DNA of 64,000 nt from Halosimplex halophilum (GCF_004698125.1 NZ_ML214297.1:1896891-1960890), one strand, 5' to 3'. Counted from the stretch's first letter, positions 43,714 to 53,381 are shown. Numbers and translations: made by a program. Notes: generated from the sequence alone by a model not told the origin.

Positions 43714-44436
43714 CTACAGCCCGGCGAGGAACTCGGCGCCGGTGTCGATGGACGCGGCCGGGTCCTCGGGGTCGTCGTGTTCGTAGACGAGCCACTCGGC
43801 GTCGGCCTCGCGGGCGGCGTCGGCGCAGGCCTGCATGTCGACGTCCCCGTCGCCGATCTCGCAGAACTCGCCGTCGTCCATGTCCTTCATGTGGACGATC
43901 TCGACCCGGTCGCCGTAGCGTTCGATGTACTCGACGGGGTCGTGGCCCGCCGTCTCGATCCAGCCCACGTCGGGCTCCAGCAGGAGGCTGCAGGCCTCGG
44001 CGAAGGCGTCGTAGCCGTTGGTGTCGTCGAACTCGGCGAACTCGTGGTCGTGGTTGTGGTAGTGCAGCGAGAAGTCGTGGTCGGCGAGGTTCGCGGCGAC
44101 GTTCTCCAGCCGCGTCGCGGTCTCCGCGACCGCTTCGCGGGACTGGAAGTGCTCGGCGTCGAGCCACGGGACGACCGCGCCGTCGGCCCCGATGGTCTCG
44201 TGGGCCTCGACGACGCTCGCGGCGTCGGCCTCCATGTCGTCGAGGTCGACGTGCGAGGCGGTCACGCCGAGGTCGTTGTCGTCGAGTTCGTCGCGCAGTT
44301 CCGCCGGCGAGAGCCCGCCGAAGTCGCCGGAGAACTGCACGCCGTCGTAGCCGGCCGCCGCGCAGCGGTCGAGGATCTCCGCCATCGGCAGGTCCAGGTC
44401 GCGAACCGAGTAGAGGTTGATCGCGGTGCGTACCAT
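43714..44436 (-). CDS. sugar phosphate isomerase/epimerase-like TIM barrel
   Basis: The 240-residue AP-endonuclease-2 (xylose isomerase-like) fold protein has YSVRDLDLPMAEIL, HYHNHDHEFAEFD, LLLEPDVGWIETAGHDP, VEIVHMKDMDDGEFCEIGDGDVD and WLVYEHDDPEDP. Metal ligands Glu, Asp, His and Glu are placed as in the family. Relatives act on inositols and keto-sugars; the substrate is not readable. It stands alone on the minus strand. Confidence 0.82.
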   Translation of the reverse strand: MVRTAINLYSVRDLDLPMAEILDRCAAAGYDGVQFSGDFGGLSPAELRDELDDNDLGVTASHVDLDDMEADAASVVEAHETIGADGAVVPWLDAEHFQSREAVAETATRLENVAANLADHDFSLHYHNHDHEFAEFDDTNGYDAFAEACSLLLEPDVGWIETAGHDPVEYIERYGDRVEIVHMKDMDDGEFCEIGDGDVDMQACADAAREADAEWLVYEHDDPEDPAASIDTGAEFLAGL

Positions 44437-44581
44437 GGCGGCCCGTCGGCCCCGCGGGCTTTCAGTCCACGGGTCGGGGCGCGACTCTCCGGATGGAGAG
44501 GCGACGACCGCCGGGTCCGCACCGCTCCTGCGCGGACCGGGGCCACCATGTCGGGCCGGACCGCCGGTGAGTCCGGGGTCC

Positions 44582-45682
44582 TCAGCGGCCGGTCGCGTCG
44601 GCGAGCGCGTCGCGGGAGGCCCGGCGGACCGCGTCCGGGTCGAGGTCCGTCTCGACCCAGGCGGGGAGGCGGTCGGCGGCCGCGGGCGCGCGGACCGACT
44701 CGGCGTAGGCGTCGACCTGCCGGCGCTCGTCGGCGGGGTCGTAGTCGAGCCCGTTGAACGCGGCGTCGGCGGCGTACTGGTCGACCAGACGGCGGGCGGT
44801 CGCCCGGTAGCGCTCGCGGAGGTCGTCGTAGTCGACGGCGACCCCGCCGTCGTCGAGCGCGGCGAAGAGGGCGGCGGCGACCTCGTCGGCCATGTCAGAG
44901 AGGCCGCCGCGGCCGCTGACGGCGCGGTGGTCGTGCTCGTGGATGCCCAGGTCGACCTGCGCGGTGCCCTCGAAGCCGGCCGTCCGGAAGGCGTCGCCGA
45001 GCGTGGCGACCTCCAGCCCCCACCCGCGGGGCGGGCGGAGCTGCCGGACGAGGTCGCTCGTGGCGGCGAACTCGCCGGCCAGCGCGTAGCGGAACGCGCC
45101 CAGGTACTCGACCAGTGGGTCGTCGGTCGTCTCGGCGAGCGCGGCGACGACGGGTTCGTAGAACAGCCGACAGAGCCGGCCGTAGAGGCGGTCGTTCTCG
45201 ACGCGGGCGTAGTAGCCCTTGACGAACTCGTAGTCGCGGGCGAGCGGGAAGAGCAGTCGGGGGACGTGCTCGGGGCCGTAGGTGGTCGCGTCGGCGTCGT
45301 GGACCGCCACGAGGTCGCTGCGGGCGGCGGCGACGCCGAGCGCGAGCCACACGTCCCGGCCCTTGCCCGCCTCGCCGTTGAGGCCGTGGTCGCCGAGGAG
45401 TTCGCGGACGGCGGGGGCGTTGCACCACAGAATGTCGGCGTCGACGCCGAGGGAGTCGACCCACTCGCGGACCGCCTCGACTTTCCCCTCGTCGGCGCGC
45501 AGCGCGACGACGACGGACTCGGGACCGACCTCGCCGAGCGTCGAGAGCACGCGCTCGGCGGCGAGGCTGGCGTGGTCGCGGTCGGTCAGCGGCACGACGA
45601 CCGTCGCGCGGTCGACCGGCGCCTCGGGGGCCGCGCCGCCGAAGTCGTGCAGCGTCGCCACCCGCTCCTGGACGTACTCCAT
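44582..45682 (-). CDS. glycosyltransferase family 2-like (GpgS-type)
   Basis: The 366-residue GT-A enzyme has VVVPLTDRDHASLAAERVL, EAGKGRDVWLALGVAAARSD and the DxD motif VHDADATTYGPEHV, followed by FVKGYYARVENDRLYGRLCRLF and GWGLEVATLGDAF. This pattern is close to glucosyl-3-phosphoglycerate or mannosyl-3-phosphoglycerate synthases, which make compatible solutes or precursors; the acceptor is inference. A TATA box GCTATATGG lies about 27 bp upstream. Confidence 0.75.
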   Translation of the reverse strand: MEYVQERVATLHDFGGAAPEAPVDRATVVVPLTDRDHASLAAERVLSTLGEVGPESVVVALRADEGKVEAVREWVDSLGVDADILWCNAPAVRELLGDHGLNGEAGKGRDVWLALGVAAARSDLVAVHDADATTYGPEHVPRLLFPLARDYEFVKGYYARVENDRLYGRLCRLFYEPVVAALAETTDDPLVEYLGAFRYALAGEFAATSDLVRQLRPPRGWGLEVATLGDAFRTAGFEGTAQVDLGIHEHDHRAVSGRGGLSDMADEVAAALFAALDDGGVAVDYDDLRERYRATARRLVDQYAADAAFNGLDYDPADERRQVDAYAESVRAPAAADRLPAWVETDLDPDAVRRASRDALADATGR

Positions 45683-45778
45683 CGACGCCGGCTAGCGACT
45701 CGACGCCCATATAGCCCGCTATTCCGGCGAGTACGGACCGGCCTCCGGGCGGTCGCGGCCCCTCGCGGTCGCGGTCGG

Positions 45779-46954
45779 TCACGATCGCGCGCCGTGGGGG
45801 AGCCGTCCCATCGCGTGGGCGACGAGGAGCGCGGCGAGGACGACGACGAGGCCGCCGGCGAACGACCGGAAGATGAGGTCGAACGCCACCTGCGCGTCCC
45901 GGAGGAACCCGACGGCGTAGGAGCCGCCGGCCTGGACGAACATCATCGTCCCCGAGTAGGCGGCGTAGGCGCTCGCGCGGTGCCGATCCGGCAGCGACCC
46001 CAGCAGGTAGGTGTCCATCGCCGGGAACAGGCTGTGGGTGACGTACCCGAGGACGAGGCTGACCGCGACCACGGCGACGAGCCCGGAGACGGTCGTCAGC
46101 GCGAGGACGGTGACGACGAAGCCGCCGAGGAGCGCGAGGATGTACCGGACGATGTCGAGGCGGTCGGCCAGCCGGCCCGACAGCGCCATCGCCGGGACGC
46201 CGGCGCCGAAGACCACCGAGAGGACCGTCCGCGCGGTCGACTCCGTGAGCGATTTCGTCTCGGCGAGGTAGGTGGGGTAGAAGTTGAACACGCCCTGCCA
46301 GACGAAGCCGGTGGCGCCGAGCATGACGACGCCGGCGAGGACCAGCCGCCACTGCTCGCGGACAGCGACGAGGAGGTGTCGGTCCTCGGTGCCGGCGGCC
46401 GGCAGGTCCGTCCGCCAGGCCGCGACGGTGAACAGGACGGTCGCGACGGCGGTGACCGCGGCCATGATCCGGAAGGTCAGCGGCCACTCCCCGCGCGCGA
46501 GGACGGCGGTGACGAACAGCGGCGCGCCGACCGCGGCCAGTTGCGCCGCCGTCCCGTGGACCCCCAGCGCCGAGCCGACGCGCGAGGGGAACAGCTCGCT
46601 GACCAGCGGGTTCGCGGCGATGAAGTAGGCGCCGCCGGCCGCCCCCATCAGCAGGGCGGCGGCCTGGAGCGCGCGGATGCCCGGCGCGACCGACGCCAGC
46701 GCGGTCGCGGCGGTGAGCGTCGCGCCCGTCGCGAAGACGACGTAGTGGCGCGGGACCCGCGTGAGCAGGTAGCCCGTCGGGATCCGCGGGACGGCGCTGC
46801 CGACCCAGACGAGCGACGCGAGCAGGCCGACGGCCGCGGCGTCAACGGTCAGCGCCGCTCGCAGCGGGTCCAGCAGCGGCGCGAAGACGACCCGCCCGAG
46901 GTTGACGACGAACACCATCGCACAGAGCGACCCGAACAGCTGGCGGCGCGTCAC
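45779..46954 (-). CDS. MFS transporter
   Basis: The 391-residue protein has twelve predicted helices, with the MFS loop RIPTGYLLTRVPRHY after helix 2 and SGRLADRLDIVRYI after helix 8. It starts with GTG at 46954 (MTRRQLFGSLCAMVFV). The last residues are cytoplasmic and basic. The substrate is unknown. The glycosyltransferase follows on the same strand, but with its own promoter. Confidence 0.82.
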   Translation of the reverse strand: MTRRQLFGSLCAMVFVVNLGRVVFAPLLDPLRAALTVDAAAVGLLASLVWVGSAVPRIPTGYLLTRVPRHYVVFATGATLTAATALASVAPGIRALQAAALLMGAAGGAYFIAANPLVSELFPSRVGSALGVHGTAAQLAAVGAPLFVTAVLARGEWPLTFRIMAAVTAVATVLFTVAAWRTDLPAAGTEDRHLLVAVREQWRLVLAGVVMLGATGFVWQGVFNFYPTYLAETKSLTESTARTVLSVVFGAGVPAMALSGRLADRLDIVRYILALLGGFVVTVLALTTVSGLVAVVAVSLVLGYVTHSLFPAMDTYLLGSLPDRHRASAYAAYSGTMMFVQAGGSYAVGFLRDAQVAFDLIFRSFAGGLVVVLAALLVAHAMGRLPHGARS

Positions 46955-47118
46955 ACCACGGGGTTCGTCCGCTGCCCTTCAAGGGTTGCGAACTCGGCGG
47001 CACCGTCCGCGACACGGGCTGTCGTCCGACCGCACTCGGACGGTCGGCGACCGCGTCCGACCGTGGTGTGTCGGATCTATGCATGGGGTTTTTCAGAGTC
47101 GGTGTCGTACCCCCGCGC

Positions 47119-47289
47119 ATGAAATCGGTCCGGAAGGGGCTGCGTTCGGGCGAGATCGAGAAAGACGTCTACGAACGCCTGGCCTGCAGCGAGTGCGGGG
47201 AGGAGCTCGCGACCGAGAACGACCCCGACGAGGTCGGCACCGTCCGGGTCTGTCCGGAGTGCGACAGCAAGTGGAAGCAGGTGGGGTGA
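47119..47289 (+). CDS. HVO_0758-family zinc finger protein
   Basis: This 56-residue zinc ribbon has MKSVRKGLRSGEIEKDVYER, then LACSECGEEL and VCPECDSKWKQVG (two CxxC pairs). It is typical of the small haloarchaeal zinc-finger family named after HVO_0758. Such proteins are conserved and their role is unknown. GGGTTTTTC lies about 27 bp before the ATG at 47119. It is small but has clear coding conservation. Confidence 0.85.
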   Translation: MKSVRKGLRSGEIEKDVYERLACSECGEELATENDPDEVGTVRVCPECDSKWKQVG

Positions 47290-47329
47290 CCGCTCGCCGG
47301 GTGACGCCGGGGGGACGCCTTCGCGCTAC

Positions 47330-48421
47330 TTACTCGAAGACGGCGTCGAACGAATCCGCGCCGAGCGGCGGGTGGGTCCCCGCCGCGACGTTCTCCGCGA
47401 CGTGGTCGGGCGAGCCCATCCCGACCAGCGAGCACGTCACCCCCGGCGCGCTCCGGGCGAAGTTGATCGCCTTCTGGGCGCTCGTCTCGCCCTCGACCCG
47501 CTCGGCCACCTCCTCGGGCAGCCCCGCGCGGGCGAGCTTCCCCTGGGCCAGCGACGCGCTCGTGAACACGTTCAGCCCCGCGTCGTGGGCGAACCACAGC
47601 GTCGACTGGGCGCCCTCGGACCCCTCCTGGGCCTCGACGGTGAACGCGTCGGCCATCACGACGTTGAACGGGAGCTGGACCGCCCGGAAGTGCGTCGCCG
47701 CGTTGTTCGCCCGCTTGGCCGCCTCGCGGGCCCGCGAAACTATCTCCGCCAGCGACAGGTGGCTGTCGTCCTCTGCGGGGACGCGTAGCGCCTCCCACGT
47801 CGCCACGCCGTACTGGCGGATGTCCCCCTCGGCGGCCCGCTCCTCCAGCCGCGTGAACGTGTCCTCCAGCCGGTCGTAGACCGCCTCGGCCGAGCGGTCG
47901 GCCAGCTGCGTCTCGGGGTTGTGGACGTAGTACAGGTCGATCGTGTCAAGATCGAGGTTGTCCAGCGAGCGGTCGAGCTGGTCGTCGATGTACCCGGGTG
48001 CGATGCAGTGTTGCCCGGCGACCAGGTCGTCGGCGTCGACGATCCCCGTGTCGACGTACTCCTCGCGGATCCACCGGCCGGGGTTCTCCGGACGCTCGCC
48101 GTCGAAGGGGACGAACCCGCCCTTCGTGGCGACGAGGACGGCCTCCCGGTCGACCTCGGCCGCGTCGATGGCCTCGCCGACGACCCGCTCGCTGCGCTGG
48201 TTCCGGTAGTTGATCGCCGTGTCGACGACGTTGATCCCCGACTGGAGCGCCTCGACGATCGCCTCGCGGTAGGCGTCGTCGGCCTCGTCGGTCGGGTCCC
48301 CGAGGTAGGTGCCGACGCCGACGCTGGAGACGACCCCCTCGCCGAACCGCCGGAAGTACGTGCGGGCGAACTCGTCGCCGAACTCGTCGCGGTACGCCCA
48401 CGTGGCGTCCCTGGTGACCAT
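47330..48421 (-). CDS. aldo/keto reductase
   Basis: The 363-residue TIM-barrel oxidoreductase has GIGTYLGDPTDEADDA, INVVDTAINYRNQRSERVVG (catalytic Asp and Tyr), AVLVATKGGFVPFD (Lys), DTIDLYYVHNPETQ (His) and VTCSLVGMGSPDHVAENV (NADPH site). The substrate is unknown. It diverges from the glycosidase-like gene at 48517 across a 95 bp gap. Confidence 0.88.
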   Translation of the reverse strand: MVTRDATWAYRDEFGDEFARTYFRRFGEGVVSSVGVGTYLGDPTDEADDAYREAIVEALQSGINVVDTAINYRNQRSERVVGEAIDAAEVDREAVLVATKGGFVPFDGERPENPGRWIREEYVDTGIVDADDLVAGQHCIAPGYIDDQLDRSLDNLDLDTIDLYYVHNPETQLADRSAEAVYDRLEDTFTRLEERAAEGDIRQYGVATWEALRVPAEDDSHLSLAEIVSRAREAAKRANNAATHFRAVQLPFNVVMADAFTVEAQEGSEGAQSTLWFAHDAGLNVFTSASLAQGKLARAGLPEEVAERVEGETSAQKAINFARSAPGVTCSLVGMGSPDHVAENVAAGTHPPLGADSFDAVFE

Positions 48422-48483
48422 ACCGGAACTGGGGTCGCCGCGGGTAAAAGCGTGCCATCTCGGAGAGGCTGTGCGCCAGCGGG

Positions 48484-48490
48484 CGATTTA
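48484..48490 (+). promoter_or_regulatory. TATA-like box of the glycosidase-like gene
   Basis: CGATTTA, followed by TGCCG, is centred 30 bp before the ATG at 48517, supporting that start. Confidence 0.55.
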
Positions 48491-48516
48491 TGCCGAGTTC
48501 CCGCGACGGTCGGCCT

Positions 48517-49851
48517 ATGACCGACCGCGTCAGGCCGAACCCCGAGAACCCGTGGTACTGGTCGGACGGCGACGGACCGACGCTGCTCCTCGGCGGGACG
48601 GACAGGGACAACCTCTTCCAGTGGACCGGCGAGCGACTGGAGGCCCACCTCGACGACCTCGTCGACGCCGGCGGGAACTTCGTCCGCAACACCATGTCGG
48701 ACCGCAAGGACGGGGACGTGTCGCCGTTCGCACGGCACGACGACGGCACGTACGACCTCGAACGGTGGAACGACGAGTACTGGGACCGGCTCGATGCGTT
48801 CCTCGCCGCGACCGCCGAGCGCGACATCGTCGTCGAACTGACGCTCTGGGACCAGCACGACCTCGTCGGGGACAGGTGGGAGTCCCACGCCTGGAACCCG
48901 GTCAACAACGACACGCTCCCCGAGGGTTCGCTCCCCGAGACGGGCGGCGACCACTGGCGGGACCGGATCGCCTTCTTCCGCACGGTCGAGGAGGGCAACG
49001 ACCCCGTGCTCGCCCACCAGGAGCGGTTCGTCGACCGCGTCCTCGACCACACGTTCGACCACGGGCACGTCCTCTACAACGTCACCAACGAGGGATGGGC
49101 GGGGATCGAGTGGGAACTGCACTGGGCCGAGCACGTGCTGGACCGGGCCGACGAGCGCGGCGTCGGCGTCGAGGTCGCCAACATGAACATGACGCCGGAG
49201 GACTCGGTCGAAAAGGTCGTCGAGCACCCTGACGCGTTCTCGTACGTCGAGGTGTCCCAGCACAACCAGCTCTCTGCGGGAGCGACCGGGCAGGACCACT
49301 GGGATAACCTCCAGGCGTGGCGCGGGGAGGTCGAAGACGCCGTCGGGCCGCGGCCGTTCAACAACGTGAAGATCTACGGGGGGTTCGACGGCGGGAAGGA
49401 GGCCGCCGGGACCGCCGACCAGGCGGTGCGGTGGTTCTGGCGGAACGTCCTCGGCGGGTGCGCCGCCTGCCGGTTCCACCGGCGGGTCGCCGAGGGCGAC
49501 GAGGGCTGGGGGATCGGCGGGAGCGAGCGGGCGCTGACCCAGATCCGGTCGGTCCGGGCGATCGAGGAAGTCGTCGACCTCACCGCCCTGCCGCCGCGGG
49601 GGGACCTTCTGGGAGACGCCGCTCCCGACGAAGCCTACTGCGCGGCCGACCCGGGCGAGGCCTACGTGGTCTACGTCCCCGACGGGGGGAACGCGACACT
49701 CGACCTCGACGCGGGGTCGTATCGACGCCGGACCCTCGACGCCGAGTCGGCCGCGTGGACGGACGACGAGACGGTCGAGGGCGACACGGACCTTCCGCTG
49801 GACCCCCCGGAGCGGCCCAATCAGGTCGTCGTCCTGACCGCCGAGACGTGA
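48517..49851 (+). CDS. glycoside hydrolase-like TIM-barrel protein
   Basis: The 444-residue protein begins PENPWYWSDGDGPTLLLGGT, the opening of DUF4038/GH140-like (apiosidase-type) and collagen-binding glycosidase families. DDLVDAGGNFVRNTMSDRKD, VELTLWDQHDLVG, the likely acid/base Glu in VLYNVTNEGW, and VEVSQHNQLSAG follow. The last 90 residues are a beta domain (YVVYVPDGGNATLDLDAGSY). No signal peptide is seen, so it acts in the cytoplasm. The substrate is not known. Confidence 0.7.
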   Translation: MTDRVRPNPENPWYWSDGDGPTLLLGGTDRDNLFQWTGERLEAHLDDLVDAGGNFVRNTMSDRKDGDVSPFARHDDGTYDLERWNDEYWDRLDAFLAATAERDIVVELTLWDQHDLVGDRWESHAWNPVNNDTLPEGSLPETGGDHWRDRIAFFRTVEEGNDPVLAHQERFVDRVLDHTFDHGHVLYNVTNEGWAGIEWELHWAEHVLDRADERGVGVEVANMNMTPEDSVEKVVEHPDAFSYVEVSQHNQLSAGATGQDHWDNLQAWRGEVEDAVGPRPFNNVKIYGGFDGGKEAAGTADQAVRWFWRNVLGGCAACRFHRRVAEGDEGWGIGGSERALTQIRSVRAIEEVVDLTALPPRGDLLGDAAPDEAYCAADPGEAYVVYVPDGGNATLDLDAGSYRRRTLDAESAAWTDDETVEGDTDLPLDPPERPNQVVVLTAET

Positions 49852-49898
49852 CCGTCGAGTCGTGACCCGCGACGGGGTGGCGCGTGCCGAGAGCCGAC

Positions 49899-50180
49899 CT
49901 ACTCCCCGTCGAGGTGGTCGGCCATCCACGCGAACTGCTCGTCGACCATCCGGCGGCCGGCGTCGGTCAGCGCGTACTCGTCGTGGATGCCCGACTCCCG
50001 GAGTTCGAGGTGGCCGTTGTCGACGAGCGTGTCCAGCGCGCCGTAGAACGACTTCGGGTCGATCCGCTCGTCGTAGTGGGATTCGAGCCGCGACTTGAGC
50101 GCCTGGCCGTTGAGCGGTCCCTCCCCGGCGAGGATGACGCACAGATCCCGACGGCGCCCGCTCTGGAGCCACTTGGTCAT
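49899..50180 (-). CDS. PadR-type transcription regulator
   Basis: The 93-residue winged-helix protein matches the PadR N-terminal domain: GRRRDLCVILAGEGPLNGQA, the recognition region DPKSFYGALDTLVDNGHLE, and the wing ESGIHDEYALTDAGRR. No ligand domain is attached. It is divergent from the gene at 50307, a possible target. Confidence 0.8.
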   Translation of the reverse strand: MTKWLQSGRRRDLCVILAGEGPLNGQALKSRLESHYDERIDPKSFYGALDTLVDNGHLELRESGIHDEYALTDAGRRMVDEQFAWMADHLDGE

Positions 50181-50306
50181 GGGTCGAGTGTCGCACCGGG
50201 GCCGTTCGACTCTTGCGATTCGAGGCCGTACGAGGTGGACCGGAGAACGCGGGTGTTGCGACCGGGGATCGAAGGCTACGACTATCACCGGTCCACAGAT
50301 CCGCCA

Positions 50307-50582
50307 ATGACCGACGCGACCGCGACGAACGAGGGGATCACGGCCCGCTACGAGGAGACCGAGACCGAGCGCCTGCTGACCTTCGAGCGCGACGGGGCGA
50401 CCGCCGCCGTCGCCCAGAACACCGAGGGGTACGCCATGCTGAAGGTCCGGCCGACCGCCGACGGCGACGAACTGGAGCGGTACTACGGGTTCGACATGGC
50501 GCTGGACCACGCCGCCGAACTGCTCGGCGTCGCCCCGCACGACCTGCCGGTCCCCGAGGCCGCCGAGGACATGGGGATGTAG
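50307..50582 (+). CDS. conserved small haloarchaeal protein (DUF7111-like)
   Basis: The 91-residue protein has TARYEETETERLLTFERDG, AQNTEGYAMLKVRPTADGDE, YYGFDMALDHAAELLG and PHDLPVPEAAEDMGM. The C-terminal half is, from memory, near-identical across haloarchaea (family resembling DUF7111). Function unknown. It shares a divergent region with the PadR gene. Confidence 0.75.
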   Translation: MTDATATNEGITARYEETETERLLTFERDGATAAVAQNTEGYAMLKVRPTADGDELERYYGFDMALDHAAELLGVAPHDLPVPEAAEDMGM

Positions 50583-50621
50583 GGCGGCGACACGGGGTGT
50601 AGGTCGGTCGGGCGGCGACGC

Positions 50622-51395
50622 TCACAGGAAAGCGTTGCCCCGCCGGCGGAACTCGCGGCGTTCGGCGGGCGTCGGGAGGGTGTGGTAGTCCTCGGGGCCG
50701 GTGGGGTTCGGGCGCGTCTCGAACGCGGGGTAGCGGTCGAGGAGGGAGACCGCCAGCGGCCCGCCGGTCTCCGCGATCTTCAGCGACAGGTCGTGCATCG
50801 AGTCGCCGTCGGCGATCGGGAACGAGCGCTGTTCGATTATGGGGCCGGCGTCGAACTCGTCGGTCATCAGGTGGGCGGTGACGCCGGACTCGTCGTCGCC
50901 GTAGTACAGCGGCCAGAACGCCGTCGCGCGTCCGCGGTAGTTCGGGAGCAGCGACCCGTGGACGTTGACGGCGTAGTCGGGCACGTCGAGGACCGCCCGG
51001 GGCAACCGCTGTCCGCAGATAATCGAGAGCGCCACGTCCGGGTCGACCCCGCGATACCAGTCGAGAAACTCCCCGTCGGCGGTGTCGGGGACGCGCCGGA
51101 CCGGGACGCCGTGGTCGCGGGCGAGCGAGGCGACGCCGTGGTAGCGGCCGGTCGCGGCCCGCTGGAGCCCCGGCGGGAGCGCGTCGAAGACCGCCCCGCG
51201 GGCGAAGCGCAGGCCCATCCGCGGGAAGGCGCCCGGGCCGAGGGCTCGCATGTAGTCCCGCACCTGCTCGTGTCGCGGCTTCCGGGGCGGGGCGACGACG
51301 ATCGCGGCGATCGAGTCGGCGTGGGAGCGGACCACCGGCCGGAGGTACCGCGGGAGGTACAGCGGCTCCGCCGAGGTGAACAGGACGACGCGCAC
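50622..51395 (-). CDS. formyltransferase (Fmt-like fold)
   Basis: The 257-residue protein starts with GTG at 51395 (VRVVLFTSAEPLYLPRYL), about 27 bp after CTATGTCGG. It has the formyl-transferase core: ALSIICGQRLPRAVLD, YAVNVHGSLLPNYRGR (Asn and His) and VTAHLMTDEFDAGPIIEQ (Asp). It uses 10-formyl-tetrahydrofolate or a related donor. It lacks the tRNA-binding C-terminal domain of Met-tRNA formyltransferase, so a sugar or small-molecule acceptor is more likely. Confidence 0.75.
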   Translation of the reverse strand: MRVVLFTSAEPLYLPRYLRPVVRSHADSIAAIVVAPPRKPRHEQVRDYMRALGPGAFPRMGLRFARGAVFDALPPGLQRAATGRYHGVASLARDHGVPVRRVPDTADGEFLDWYRGVDPDVALSIICGQRLPRAVLDVPDYAVNVHGSLLPNYRGRATAFWPLYYGDDESGVTAHLMTDEFDAGPIIEQRSFPIADGDSMHDLSLKIAETGGPLAVSLLDRYPAFETRPNPTGPEDYHTLPTPAERREFRRRGNAFL

Positions 51396-51469
51396 GGCGG
51401 TACGAGGGCGGCCGCCGACATAGCTGTCACGCCACAAGACATATGCCGGACTGTCGAGCGATAGCAGGT

Positions 51470-52081
51470 ATGACACGTTCGACCGTCCGCGCCCTCCTGC
51501 TGACGGCGGTCGGGCTGCTGGCGGTCCCGGTCGTCGCCGCCTGGAACCGGGTCGTCACCGCCCGCGAGCCGGTTCCCCCCGCCGGGTCGTCCCCGACCGC
51601 GAGCGGACCGGCGACCGACACCTCGGCGGCCGACCACTCGACCGACGCCCCGGCGGTGACCGAACACGAGCGGTCCTGGCCCGACTACCTCCGCGGGTTC
51701 GACGCCCACCACAGCCCCGAAGGGTCGGCCGACGCCGGTCCCGACGAGGGGTCGCTGTTCCGCGGCGTCCGGCTGTGGGTCGAGTCGGACTTCCTGCGGG
51801 GGTACACCCTCGGCGACGACGTGTACGTCGTCCCGCGGGCCCCGACCGTCGTCCGGGTCCACCAGGCGGGCCACACTCCCGAGTTCGGCGCCGCCTTCGA
51901 CCCGCTGGCGGCCGACTATCGCGGCGACGGCGGGCTCCCCGACGAACCGCTACACACCGCCGACGTGATGCTCCCCGGAAAGTTCCCCCACACGTTCCTC
52001 CGCCTGCGCGACCCGCGGGGACTCCGGGGGGCGTACCGGGCCTGGCTCCACGACGGACACCTCGAACGGGTCGCCGACTGA
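51470..52081 (+). CDS. exported or membrane-anchored protein, unknown
   Basis: The 203-residue protein has one N-terminal hydrophobic helix (residues 7-25), a Pro/Ala/Thr/Ser-rich linker to about 60, then a globular domain with WPDYLRGFDAHHSPEG, GVRLWVESDFLRGYTLGDDVY and DVMLPGKFPHTFLRLRDPRG. No Cys lipobox. No family is recognised. ACATATGCC (51439-51447) lies about 27 bp before the ATG. Confidence 0.6.
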   Translation: MTRSTVRALLLTAVGLLAVPVVAAWNRVVTAREPVPPAGSSPTASGPATDTSAADHSTDAPAVTEHERSWPDYLRGFDAHHSPEGSADAGPDEGSLFRGVRLWVESDFLRGYTLGDDVYVVPRAPTVVRVHQAGHTPEFGAAFDPLAADYRGDGGLPDEPLHTADVMLPGKFPHTFLRLRDPRGLRGAYRAWLHDGHLERVAD

Positions 52082-52181
52082 CGGGCGAGCGGAACCGCCA
52101 GCCGCGGACGCGTCGTCACACGGCCGCACGGACCGCCGGAGTACGACATGATCGTGCGTCCGGTTTACACGTGAACGCGCG

Positions 52182-52191
52182 TCTTTTACCG
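52182..52191 (+). promoter_or_regulatory. TATA-like box of the thiolase operon
   Basis: TCTTTTACCG is about 28 bp before the ATG at 52215. An identical CTTTTACCGCC precedes the guaA-type gene (63108-63118) at the same distance. Confidence 0.55.
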
Positions 52192-52214
52192 CCTGGAGTC
52201 CCTACGGGTAGTCG

Positions 52215-53381
52215 ATGAGCCACCCACGCGTCACCGGCGTCGGGTTGACCGACTTCGGGGAGCACTCCGAGCGGACGGGCCGGGACCTGTTCGCGGAGGC
52301 CGGCCTGGCGGCGCTCGACGACTCGGGGGTCGACCCCGGCGACGTCGAGGCGCTATTTTATGGTAACTTCATGGGCGAACTCGCCGAACACCAGGGCCAC
52401 CAGGCCCCGCTGATGGCCGAGGCCGTCGGCCTCGACGTGCCGGCGACACGCTACGAGGCCGCCTGCGCCTCCAGCGGCGCGGCGGTCCGCGAGGCGGTCA
52501 GACACCTCCGCAGCGGCGAGGCGGACGTGATCCTCGTCGGGGGGAGCGAGCGCATGACGAACATCGGCACCGCCGGCGCGACGGACGCCCTCTCGATCGC
52601 CGCCGACGACCTCTACGAGATCCGCGCCGGGATGACCTTCCCCGGCGCCTACGCGCTGATGGCCCGGGCGTACTTCCGGGAGTTCGGCGGCGCCCGCGAG
52701 GACCTCGCCCACGTCGCCGTCAAGAACCACGACCACGCACTCCCGAACGAACACGCTCAGCTCCGCAAGGAGATCAGCGTCGAGGACGCCCTGGAGGCCC
52801 CGATGGTCGCCGACCCGCTGGGGCTGTACGACGCCTGCCCGATCACCGACGGCGCCAGCGCCGCCGTCCTGACCAGCGCCGAGTACGCCGCGGAACACGA
52901 CCTCGACGCCACGGTCGCCGTCACCGGGACCGGCCAGGGCGGCGACAACCTCGCGCTGCACGACCGGGAGAACCTCGCCCGGTCGCCCGCGGCCGCGAAG
53001 GCCGCCGACGAGGCCTACGAGGACGCCGGCCTCGGCCCGGCGGACGTGGACATCGCCGAGGTCCACGACTGTTTCACCATCGCCGAGGTGCTCGCTATCG
53101 AGTCGCTGGGCCTGTACGACCCCGGCGAGGGCATCGCCGCGGCCCGCGAGGGCGAGACCCACGCGACCGGCGAGACGCCCGTCAACCTCTCGGGCGGGCT
53201 GAAGGCCAAGGGCCACCCCGTCGGCGCGACCGGCGTCGCGCAGGTCGTCTCGCTGGCGAGGGTCCTGGAGGGCGACTCCGCCTGGGCCGACGACGTGGGC
53301 GACGCCCGCGTCGGCGTCGCGCACAACGCGGGCGGCACCGTCGCGAGCGCGACCGTCCACGTCCTGGAGGTGGTAGAATGA
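52215..53381 (+). CDS. SCP2-type thiolase family protein
   Basis: The 388-residue protein has the active Cys in RYEAACASSGAAVREAV, the NHDHALPNEHAQ region, EVHDCFTIAEVLAIE (His) and the C-terminal GGLKAKGHPVGATGVAQVV. This is the archaeal non-decarboxylating thiolase that makes or splits acetoacetyl-CoA, or an SCP2-type relative. Its stop overlaps the OB-fold gene in ATGA. Such pairs normally work as a complex. It may feed the mevalonate pathway (mvaD lies at 58241), as inference. Confidence 0.87.
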   Translation: MSHPRVTGVGLTDFGEHSERTGRDLFAEAGLAALDDSGVDPGDVEALFYGNFMGELAEHQGHQAPLMAEAVGLDVPATRYEAACASSGAAVREAVRHLRSGEADVILVGGSERMTNIGTAGATDALSIAADDLYEIRAGMTFPGAYALMARAYFREFGGAREDLAHVAVKNHDHALPNEHAQLRKEISVEDALEAPMVADPLGLYDACPITDGASAAVLTSAEYAAEHDLDATVAVTGTGQGGDNLALHDRENLARSPAAAKAADEAYEDAGLGPADVDIAEVHDCFTIAEVLAIESLGLYDPGEGIAAAREGETHATGETPVNLSGGLKAKGHPVGATGVAQVVSLARVLEGDSAWADDVGDARVGVAHNAGGTVASATVHVLEVVE